A DNA stretch of 64,000 nucleotides from Glandiceps talaboti. Lineage: Eukaryota > Hemichordata > Enteropneusta > Spengelidae. Below are positions 54,622-64,000 of the stretch, piece by piece; the stretch's first letter is position 1, and each line of letters opens with the position of its first letter. The notes beneath the pieces are model-generated. The model did no database searches. It worked only from the letters and a program-made list of their open reading frames with translations, and was not told the DNA's origin. Location of the stretch: positions 15,477,221 to 15,541,220 of the forward strand of contig NC_135571.1 in NCBI RefSeq assembly GCF_964340395.1. Reading direction: 5' to 3'. The position numbers and the translations under genes are program-made.

Positions 54622-56130
54622 AGACACGGTTTTCACACTGGAATACACCCACTCCCAGACACATCTTATGAATGTAAGAATCTCAATTCCGCTCGCCTCC
54701 AACAAATACCTACATCAGAATTGATCGAAAAAGAAATCAATAAAGGTTTTCTATCAGGCCCATATGACACTATACCATTTGCAGTGTATCGCATTAATCC
54801 AATCGGCATAGCTGAAGGTAAATATTCAAAAAAGAAAAGGCTAATCGTTGATCTATCGGCACCCCACGACAACGAAACGCACTCTTCGTTAAATGAGCTG
54901 ATAAACAAAGACCAATATTCTCTACATTACGTCACCATAGATACGGCAATCAAACATATCAAGAAATTAGGACGGGGCAGCTGGCTATGCAAGGTAGATA
55001 TTTCAGATGCTTTCAAATTACTGCCTTTACACCCAAAAATGTGGCCTTATCATGGTATAAAGTGGCACAACAAATACTATTTCTTCACAAGACTAGTCTT
55101 TGGTAGCCGATCTAGCCCAAAGATTTTTGATACCCTTGCTACAGCTCTATGTTGGATTGCTTCAAATGTATACGAAATACGTGACATTCTTCATTTACTA
55201 GATGACTTCCTGACAATTGATCCACCACACTCCGACGCAGACAAAACTATGGCGCTGCTGTCATTAATGTTCAATACTCTCCGCATCCCTACGGCGCCAC
55301 ACAAAACAGTAGGCCCTTCTACATGCCTTGAATACCTGGGAATTATACTAGATTCTGACAAAATGGAAGCCAGACTGCCGAAAGAAAAAGTGAATCGAAT
55401 CTGTGAAATTCTCAGATCATTTCTCAACAGGAAATCATGCACAAAACGAGAACTGCTGAGCTTGTTAGGCCACCTAAATTTCGCCAGTCGCATCATACGC
55501 CCAGGACGGACTTTCGTGTCATATCTTATTTCCCTATCTACTACAGTTAAAGAACTTCACCATCACGTACGCTTAAGTCAGGAGTGCAGACTTGATATAC
55601 ATATGTGGTTGAAATTCCTTTCACAGTGGAACTGCATCTCCTTTTTCTTAGATGACAATCATTCAATTGCAGCAGATATGCATCTTTACACGGATGCGAC
55701 CGATAAAGCCTTTGGGGGTTACTACGACAATAAGTGGTTCCAAGGTAGTTTTCCCGACAACCTTATTTCAGATGGTGACAAGTTATCAATGGCTTTTCGG
55801 GAACTCTATCCCATTGTGATGGCAATTGTTCTATGGGGTCACACATGGACAAGCCGACGGATTTTATTCCATTGCGACAATATGAGTGCTGTCGATATCA
55901 TCAACAAAGGACGATCCAAAGTGAAGATAATAATGAAACTTATGCGCAAATTGACCTGGTGCACAGCACTCCATGGCTTTACAGTACAAGCACGGCATAT
56001 CCCCGGTGTACGTAATGACATTGCTGATGCATTATCTCGTTTTCAGATGCAGAAGTTCCGCAGAATGCTGCCTACAGCAGACATGCTACCCCACCAAATC
56101 CTGCCACCAGAGGACCTATTCAAGATATAG
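54622..56130 (+). pseudogene. Ngaro pol fragment: reverse transcriptase and RNase H, 5'-truncated but open
   Basis: The frame is open from the deletion junction, reading RHGFHTGIHPL, then SGPYDTIPFAVYRINPIG, KKRLIVDLSAPHD and CKVDISDAFKLLPLHP. LVFGSRSSPKIF and LHLLDDFLTID follow; the LDD carries the two catalytic aspartates. The RNase H part has LYTDATDKAFGGYY, FRELYPIVMAIVLWG, FHCDNMSAVDII and HIPGVRNDIADALSRF, supplying the D, E, D and D positions. No internal stop exists in about 500 codons. It lacks an ATG because its start was deleted with gag. RT copies the element RNA; RNase H degrades the RNA strand. Confidence 0.92.
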
Positions 56131-56147
56131 ACCTGCAGGTAAACAAA

Positions 56148-57104
56148 TTGTGGACGTATGCTATTAGCAACCAGACAGCCAAAGCATATCAGACTGCGAT
56201 GACACGATTAATCCAATTCAGCACTATGTGTGGTGTCATCACTCGACCGGGCACACTTCCGCCCCTATCGGAGACCATACTTATACGTTTTGTTACTTTT
56301 TGTCATCAATATCTCGACTTGAAATACAATACTATTAAGCTGTACCTAGCAGGGATACGTTTCCATTACTTACGGGAAGGAAATACTAACCCCTTTGCCA
56401 ATTCAGAGAGGTTGGAGTACATATTGAAGGGGGTAAAACGGAGTCAAGCAATTACAGGAACAAACACTGAAAAACGTTTTCCAATCACATACAATATCTT
56501 ATGTAGTATCACTTCTGCACTACAGAACAAAGTCTTCTCTTTCAACGTCGATCTGCTTCTGCTATGTGCATGCCAGATGGCCTTCTTCGGTTTCCTACGC
56601 TGTGGAGAATTTACAGTCAGGAACACGGTAGATACATCATCTGTAATACGACTGTGCGACATTGTGTGGTCGCAGGATAATTCCCATTATACAGTCATAT
56701 TGCGGAGGTCAAAAACTGACCCATTTGGCAATGGGACACCAATCCATATATTCAACATTCCAGCGCTAAACACACTGGGCTATATGAAACAGTTACTACT
56801 TCTTCGCCGCCGTCAAGGTGGAACGAACTTATCACCTCTATTCTTTGATCAAGATAAGGGAATTCTCACTCGAGGACAATTCATTGGCTACTTACGCCAC
56901 ATACTAAGTACAATCGGACTGGACATGTCCAAATTCTGTGGACACTCATTTCGTATTGGAGCAGCTACATCAGCTGCGGCAATCGGAATCGAAGATCACA
57001 TGATACAGAATCTTGGCAGGTGGTCATCAAACTGCTATATTCGATATATACGGATTGCTAAGAAAGACATTCAGCAAGCACAAGTCAGCATGGCACACAC
57101 ATAG
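56148..57104 (+). CDS. Ngaro tyrosine recombinase (YR), intact frame
   Basis: 318 codons, starting 18 nt after the pol stop, so the two frames probably share one transcript. A helical N-terminal core-binding part has YQTAMTRLIQFS. The catalytic part has R151 (FGFLRCGEFT), K189 (RRSKTDPFG), H266 and R269 (GHSFRIGAATSAAA), W292 (GRWSSNCYIRYIR) and the probable nucleophile Y300. This R-K-HxxR-W-Y set is complete. It joins circular element DNA to the genome, in place of the integrase used by LTR elements. Length and open frame are consistent with an active enzyme; a possible in-frame upstream start overlapping pol cannot be excluded. Confidence 0.92.
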   Translation: MWTYAISNQTAKAYQTAMTRLIQFSTMCGVITRPGTLPPLSETILIRFVTFCHQYLDLKYNTIKLYLAGIRFHYLREGNTNPFANSERLEYILKGVKRSQAITGTNTEKRFPITYNILCSITSALQNKVFSFNVDLLLLCACQMAFFGFLRCGEFTVRNTVDTSSVIRLCDIVWSQDNSHYTVILRRSKTDPFGNGTPIHIFNIPALNTLGYMKQLLLLRRRQGGTNLSPLFFDQDKGILTRGQFIGYLRHILSTIGLDMSKFCGHSFRIGAATSAAAIGIEDHMIQNLGRWSSNCYIRYIRIAKKDIQQAQVSMAHT

Positions 57105-57219
57105 AGTATTCTATATGCATCTGGAGGCTTCTAATCTACTTTCATTTGGTCTCCACTAACTTTAACTGTCTTGGGGGCATTCGTTACATTCACTGCTCAG
57201 CATCCATTCCACTACTTTT

Positions 57220-57886
57220 GGGCCTTTTCCCCTTGTTCAATTACCCCAATACAGTTTACAGTCAGCTGAAAACTAATCAATCAGCTCATTTCGAATACAA
57301 ATTCATTCACCTAGCTATGTCTGCCGGGTCCTCCCCAGGTAGCTAGGATAAGACACCTGCCGGGTCCTCCCCGGGTGCTCTTCTTGGCGTATTGTAAATT
57401 CTCCCCAGTACAAATTCAACCTAGCTATGTCTGCCGGGTCCTCCCCAGGTAGCTAGTATACAGACGCCTGCCGGGTCCTCCCCAGGTGCTCTTCTCGGCT
57501 TACTGCAAATTACCCCTGTACAATTCACCACCTAGCTATGTCTGCCGGGTCCTCCCCAGGTAGCTATGGTTACGACACCTGCCGGGTCCTCCCCGGGTGA
57601 TCTTTTCGGTTTACTTATGTTTACATTCAGGAGCACACATAGGACCTATCTGCTGGGACCTCCCCAGGTAGCCTATACTCCTTACACCTGCTGGTGATCT
57701 TCCCAGCTGCAAGTGGTGCTGAGTAGCCCTCAAGATAGCCAAAGTTTGTGTATGTATTTTGTTATTGATTTAACAAGTTAGTTTGTTACTAGGACATTAA
57801 AGTTTTTCTAGACATACTTGCCAGTCTCACTACTTCATTCTACATTCACACAAGGACAGTAACAGGTACCCAATATGTGGGTATAA
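57220..57886 (+). repeat. Ngaro B1 repeat
   Basis: 667 bp from GGGCCTTTTCCCCTTGTTCA to AATATGTGGGTATAA. Contains three or four GC-rich sub-repeats of CTGCCGGGTCCTCCCCAGGT, each able to form small hairpins. It is followed at once by A2. Confidence 0.9.
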
Positions 57887-58384
57887 ATTAAAAATTTATT
57901 TAATTTTAGTTTATACAGAATATTTTCATAAGCCTGAACATTCCATTCCTCCTGGCATCTAGTGCACAAACCAGTGTTCAAATATGCTCACAGGAAATAT
58001 CAGAGGATGTACGTCATCACCAGATTACATGTGTATACGTAAGGGGAGCACAGGAAATTGTCAGAATGTTTGTACTATGCATAATTTTCTACTTAGGCTC
58101 CTTCTAGCCTCAGTCTAGTTCAAGCTGCGTTTGGAGAACATTGCTAAATTTGTCTCGGCCTACTGAGTCAATCCCACCCACCATCCCCATCAACACCTTC
58201 GTTTACTTGTTCTAAATCAGGCAGTTCTCTCAGACATGTTAATCGCATTTCTTTATCCTTGCAACATGTGGCGCTATACAGGCCAGACATAACCTGTTCT
58301 AATGTTATTACCATTTGTTTTCTTGCAGATACTTTCAATCTGTTCTGTAAATCTTCTTTGGTTACTCAGCACTACCACAGTGAC
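57887..58384 (+). repeat. Ngaro A2 repeat
   Basis: First 269 bp equal A1; the remaining 229 bp (from CGGCCTACTGAGTCAATC) have no partner because A1 is truncated. The 229 bp preserve what the lost part of A1 looked like. Confidence 0.88.
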
Positions 58385-59051
58385 GGGCCTTTTCCCCTTG
58401 TTCAATTACCCCAATACAGTTTACAGTCAGCTGAAAACTAATCAATCAGCTCATTTCGAATACAAATTCATTCACCTAGCTATGTCTGCCGGGTCCTCCC
58501 CAGGTAGCTAGGATAAGACACCTGCCGGGTCCTCCCCGGGTGCTCTTCTTGGCGTATTGTAAATTCTCCCCAGTACAAATTCAACCTAGCTATGTCTGCC
58601 GGGTCCTCCCCAGGTAGCTAGTATACAGACGCCTGCCGGGTCCTCCCCAGGTGCTCTTCTCGGCTTACTGCAAATTACCCCTGTACAATTCACCACCTAG
58701 CTATGTCTGCCGGGTCCTCCCCAGGTAGCTATGGTTACGACACCTGCCGGGTCCTCCCCGGGTGATCTTTTCGGTTTACTTATGTTTACATTCAGGAGCA
58801 CACATAGGACCTATCTGCTGGGACCTCCCCAGGTAGCCTATACTCCTTACACCTGCTGGTGATCTTCCCAGCTGCAAGTGGTGCTGAGTAGCCCTCAAGA
58901 TAGCCAAAGTTTGTGTATGTATTTTGTTATTGATTTAACAAGTTAGTTTGTTACTAGGACATTAAAGTTTTTCTAGACATACTTGCCAGTCTCACTACTT
59001 CATTCTACATTCACACAAGGACAGTAACAGGTACCCAATATGTGGGTATAA
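58385..59051 (+). repeat. Ngaro B2 repeat, right end of element
   Basis: Same length and apparently same sequence as B1. It ends directly in the 38-bp minisatellite, so the element inserted at or near the array edge. Confidence 0.9.
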
Positions 59052-62000
59052 ATATATATTTATTAGATGAACAATTTACATCAATTCATGACTATATTTA
59101 TTAGATGAACAATTTACATCAATTCAAGACTATATTTATTAGATGAACAATTTACATCAATTCATGACTATATTTATTAGATAATCAATTTACATCAATT
59201 CATGACTATATTTATTAGATGAACAATATACATCAATTCATGACTATATTTATTAGATGAACAATACACATCAATTCATGACTATATTTATTAGATGAAC
59301 AATATACATTAATTCATGACTATATTTATTAGATGAACAATTTACATCAATTCATGACTATATTTATTATATAATCGATTTACATTAATTCATGACTATA
59401 TTTATTAGATGAACAATTTACATTAATTCATGACTATATTTATTAGATGAACAATTTACATCAATTCATGACTATATTTATTATATAATCGATTTACATT
59501 AATTCATGACTATATTTATTAGATGAACAATTTACATCAATTCATGACTATATTTATTAGATGAACAATTTACATCAATTCATGACTATATTTATTAGAT
59601 AATCAATTTACATCAATTCATGACTATATTTATTAGATAAACAATACACATCAATTCATGACTATATTTATTAGATGAACAATATACATCAATTCATGAC
59701 TATATTTATTAGATGAACAATATACATCAATTCATGACTATATTTATTAGATAATCAATTTACATCAATTCATGACTATATTTATTAGATAAACAATTTA
59801 CATCAATTCATGACTATATTTATTAGATGAACAATATACATCAATTCATGACTATATTTATTAGATGAACAATATACATCAATTCATGACTGTATTTATT
59901 AGATGAACAATATACATTAATTCATGACTATATTTATTAGATGAACAATTTACATCAATTCATGACTATATTTATTAGATAATCAATTTACATTAATTCA
60001 TGACTATATTTATTAGATGAACAATTTACATCAATTCATGACTATATTTATTAGATATTATATTATAGCATTACCAATTCCAGTGAATTTTGTGACGTCA
60101 TCGCTGTACATTATTACTGATAATGTACTCCGTTATTGGGCATCGAGGCCCTGGAACGAGCATAACAATACAAGCTTATTGTTCTGTTTCTTCATACGAC
60201 TAGGTATTTTTTCGAAATGTATGTTGTTACTTATGATTGTCATTTCCACTGTTTAAAAATACAACGCATTCATGAAACAAATTTGAGTTCACAGCAGTTC
60301 ACTGAAGTGTATATGTGTGTGCATGTGTACGTACGTGTGTTGCTATGATTAGTATTCAGCTTCCAGGCCGAACATGGCAGACGATGTTCAGCGCTGTGTA
60401 TATTATACGTTGTTTTGCGTTTCTCGATCTACAAATTCACTGGAATTGGCAAAACTATAAAATAATAACAATAATGTACGTCCTCCTAGTCCATAATGGA
60501 CTCAAGCAAACATTGCACTCCATAATGGGCTCGGCTGTCGCCTCGCCCATTATGTCGTTCAAAGTTTGCTTTCGTCCATTATGGGCTGGGAGGGCATACA
60601 TTATTGTTTAAATCAATTGACATCAATCCATGACCATATTTATTAGATAATCAATTTACATTAATTCATGACTATATTTATTAGATGAACAATACACATC
60701 AATTCATGACTATATTTATTAGATGAACAATATACATCAATTCATGACTATATTTATTAGATAATCAATTTACATCAACTCATGACTATATTTATTAGAT
60801 AATCAATTTGCATTAATTCATGACTATATTTATTAGATAATCAATTTACATCAATTCATGACTATATTGATTAGATAATCAATTTACATTAATTCATGAC
60901 TATATTTATTAGATAATCAATTTACATCAATTCATGACTATATTTATTAGACGATCAATTTACATCAATTCATGACTATATTTATTAGACAATCAATTTA
61001 CATTAATTCATGACTATATTTATTAGACAATCAATTTACATCAATTCATGACTATATTTATTAGATAATCAATTGACATTAATTCATGACTATATTTGTT
61101 AGATGAACAATATACATCAATTCATGACTATATTTATTAGATAATCAATTTACATCAACTCATGACTATATTTATTAGATAATCAATTTGCATTAATTCA
61201 TGACTATATTTATTAGATAATCAATTTACATCAATTTATGACTATATTGATTAGATAATCAATTGACATTAATTCATGACTATATTTATTAGATAATCAA
61301 TTTACATCAATTCATGACTATATTTATTAGACGATCAATTTACATCAATTCATGACTATATTTATTAGACAATCAATTTACATTAATTCATGACTATATT
61401 TATTAGATAATCAATTGACATTAATTCATGACTATATTTATTAGATGAACAATTTACATCAATTCATGACTATATTTATTAGATAATCAATTGACATTAA
61501 TTCATGACTATATTTGTTAGATGAACAATTTACATCAATTCATGACTATATTTATTAGATAATCAATTTACATCTATCCATGACTATATTTATTAGATAA
61601 TCAATTTACATCAATTCATGACTGTATTTATTAGATGAACAATATACATTAATTCATGACTATATTTATTAGATAATCAATTTACATCAATTCATGACTA
61701 TATTTATTAGATGAACAATTTACATCAATTCATGACTATATTTATTAGATAATCAATTTACATTAATTCATGACTATATTTATTAGATAATCAATTTACA
61801 TCAATTCATGACTATGTTTATTAGATAATCAATTTACATTAATTCATGACTATATTTATTAGATAATCAATTTACATCAATTCATGACTGTATTTATTAG
61901 ATGAACAATATACATTAATTCATGACTATATTTATTAGATAATCAATTTACATCAATTCATGACTATATTTATTAGATAATCAATTTACATCAATTCATG

Positions 62001-63592
62001 ACTATATTTATTAGATGAACAATTTACATCAATTCATGACTATATTTATTACACGATCAATTTACATCAATTCATGACTGTATTTATTAGATGAACAATA
62101 TACATTAATTCATGACTATATTTATTAGATAATCAATTTACATTAATTCATGACTATATTTATTAGATAATCAATTTACATCAATTCATGACTATATTTA
62201 TTAGATAATCAATTTACATCAATTCATGACTATATTTATTAGATGAACAATTTACATCAATTCATGACTATATTATTAGACGATCAATTTACATCAATTC
62301 ATGACTGTATTTATTAGATGAACAATTTACATCAATTCATGACTATATTTATTAGATAATCAATTTACATCAATTCATGACTATATTTATTAGATGAACA
62401 ATTTACATCAATTCATGACTATATTATTAGACGATCAATTTACATCAATTCATGACTGTATTTATTAGATAATCAATTTACATCAATTCATGACTATATT
62501 TATTAGATAATCAATTTACATCAATTCATGACTATATTTATTAGATGAACAATTTACATCAATTCATGACTATATTTATTAGATAATCAATTTACATCAA
62601 TTCATGACTATATTTATTAGATAATCAATTTACATCAATTCATGACTGTATTTATTAGATGAACAATATACATTAATTCATGACTATATTTATTAGATAA
62701 TCAATTTACATCAATTCATGACTATATTTATTAGATGAACAATTTACATCAATTCATGACTATATTTATTAGATAATCAATTTACATTAATTCATGACTA
62801 TATTTATTAGATGAACAATTTACATCAATTCATGACTATATTTATTAGATAATCAATTTACATTAATTCATGACTATATTTATTAGATGAACAATTTACA
62901 TCAATTCATGACTATATTTATTAGATAATCAATTTACATCAATTCATGACTATATTTATTAGATGAACAATTTACATCAATTCATGACTATATTTATTAG
63001 ATGAACAATTTACATCAATTCATGACTATTTATTAGATAATCAATTTACATTAATTCATGACTATATTTATTAGATGAACAATTTACATTAATTCATGAC
63101 TATATTTATTAGATGGACAATTTACATCAATTCATGACTATATGTAGTAGATGAACAATTTACATCAATTCATGACTATATTTATTAGATGGACAATTTA
63201 CATCAATTCATGACTATATTTATTAGATGAACAATATACATCAATTCATGACTGTATTTATTAGATGAACAATTTACATCAATTCATGACTATATTTATT
63301 AGATGAACAATTTACATCAATTCATGACTATATTTATTAGATAATCAATTTACATCAATTCATGACTATATTTATTAGATGAACAATTTACATCAATTCA
63401 TGACTATATTTATTAGATAATCAATTTACATCAATTCATGACTATATTTATTAGACGATCAATTTACATTAATTCATGACTGTATTTATTAGATGAACAA
63501 TTTACATCAATTCATGACTATATTTATTAGATAATCAATTTACATCAATTCATGACTATATTTATTAGACGATCAATTTACATCAATTTCTG
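59052..63592. repeat. 38-bp minisatellite array, ~105 units
   Basis: Core ATTCATGACTATATTTATTA and GATGAACAATTTACATCA. Two unit types, GATGAACAAT and GATAATCAAT, are interspersed, with sub-variants TACATTAATTC and AGACGATCAAT. It is interrupted once at 60048-60612. Confidence 0.96.
60048..60612 (+). mobile_element. palindrome-bearing element inserted in the 38-bp array
   Basis: Begins GCATTACCAATTCCAGTGAA, continues GACGTCATCGCTGTACATTA and AGTATTCAGCTTCC, and ends with AATTCACTGGAATTGGCAAA followed by the large palindrome (CATAATGGGC core). The order is the mirror of 26626-27395. The CCAATTCCAGTGAAT ends form a TIR, with the palindrome lying outside it. Confidence 0.85.
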
Positions 63593-63594
63593 TC

Positions 63595-63722
63595 TGTCTA
63601 TTTTAGAGTGCTCTTTTTAACGTTTGTCTTGTGTACTATGTAAATGTTGTGTTTTTATAGTATATGGGAGTGTATCCTGCAATAAAGTTATAAAAATAAT
63701 AATAAATAATAATAATAATATA
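63595..63722 (+). mobile_element. 3' end of a plus-strand LINE with (AAT)n tail
   Basis: TGTCTATTTTAGAGTGCTC-type text leads to TGCAATAAAGTTATAAAAAT and a run of AAT repeats. This resembles the non-coding 3' end and trinucleotide tail of the LINE at 1945. No coding part remains. Confidence 0.45.
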
Positions 63723-63797
63723 TATATGGGTGTGATTGAAAAATAGGGTAAACACATTATCAAATAAACTGAATAGAAATAATATAGAGATACATAC

Positions 63798-63872
63798 CTC
63801 TCATATTTATTTCTTTTAATAAAGTTTCTTCAGCAGCATCCTTCTTCATCAATGATGACTCAATTGTGTTAC
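63798..63872 (-). CDS. possible internal exon of an upstream minus-strand gene
   Basis: Flanked on the gene strand by CCTCTCAG acceptor and GTATGT donor. One frame is open through all 75 nt: NTIESSLMKKDAAEETLLKE then INMR, which is helical and charged. Too short to identify; it could be a coiled-coil segment. The polypyrimidine tract and the donor are both good, which is the main support. Confidence 0.4.
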
Positions 63873-64000
63873 CTGAGAGGAGAAGAGAAATACTGCATTC
63901 CATGGTTTATTTAAATGTATGGTGATCTAACAACGGCTTATTCAGATATATAAATATACAAAAGACAACCATCATTTTCCCTCTACACAAGCCTCAATAA
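63873..64000. other. no feature seen
   Basis: AT-rich sequence, presumably intron if the 63798-63872 exon is real. Confidence 0.3.

Larger units (their letters stand above)
54352..59051 (+). mobile_element. Ngaro-like (DIRS order) retrotransposon with split direct repeats A1-pol-B1-A2-B2
   Basis: A1 (54352-54620) equals the first 269 bp of A2 (57887-58155). B1 (57220-57886) equals B2 (58385-59051) at 667 bp. Between A1 and B1 lie a reverse transcriptase/RNase H frame and a tyrosine recombinase frame. This order of split direct repeats is the hallmark of Ngaro/PAT-type elements, which integrate by recombinase and make no target duplication. Both repeat pairs look identical by eye, so the copy is young. 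The gag frame and the start of pol are missing: A2 runs 229 bp past the A1 homology, so a deletion removed the end of A1, gag and the 5' part of pol. Confidence 0.93.

Overview
The window is animal nuclear DNA: split genes with GT-AG introns, no operons, CR1-like LINEs, an Ngaro-type tyrosine-recombinase retrotransposon, DNA transposon relics and very many tandem arrays. The repeat profile suggests a marine invertebrate (lophotrochozoan or invertebrate deuterostome), but nothing in the sequence fixes the species.

The main result is a complete minus-strand ALDH16A1 gene, an aldehyde dehydrogenase with a second, degenerate ALDH domain. It has 12 coding exons between 52005 and 15516. All junctions are GT-AG with compatible phases and the product is 825 residues. 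The first ALDH domain keeps the glutamate (E276) and nucleophilic cysteine (C310), the latter at an exon start. About 37 kb of sequence carries only 2.5 kb of coding DNA. Nearly every intron holds its own minisatellite, microsatellite or transposon, and one intronic array duplicates the exon 8 splice donor.

A second gene, on the plus strand, ends tail-to-tail with ALDH16A1. Its last two exons (8138-8246 and 11142-11268) encode an acidic, coiled-coil-like C-terminus that I do not recognise. A possible exon of a third gene lies on the minus strand at 63798-63872.

Layout: 1-1445 dispersed AT-rich repeats; 1451-5650 one minus-strand LINE nested in another; 5860-8035 a 23-bp array; 8138-11775 the 3' end of the coiled-coil gene, with a 39/40-bp array in its last intron; 11800-15345 intergenic arrays; 15516-52005 ALDH16A1; 52005-54350 upstream region with palindromes and a LINE tail; 54352-59051 an Ngaro element with the A1-pol-B1-A2-B2 split-direct-repeat plan; 59052-63590 a 38-bp array broken by a palindromic element; 63595-64000 a LINE tail and the possible exon.

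A recurring theme is that fold-back elements and tandem arrays occur together. Two arrays appear to have grown out of arms or loops of hairpin MITEs (8550-10860 and 22640-24465), and three other arrays are broken by TIR or palindromic insertions.
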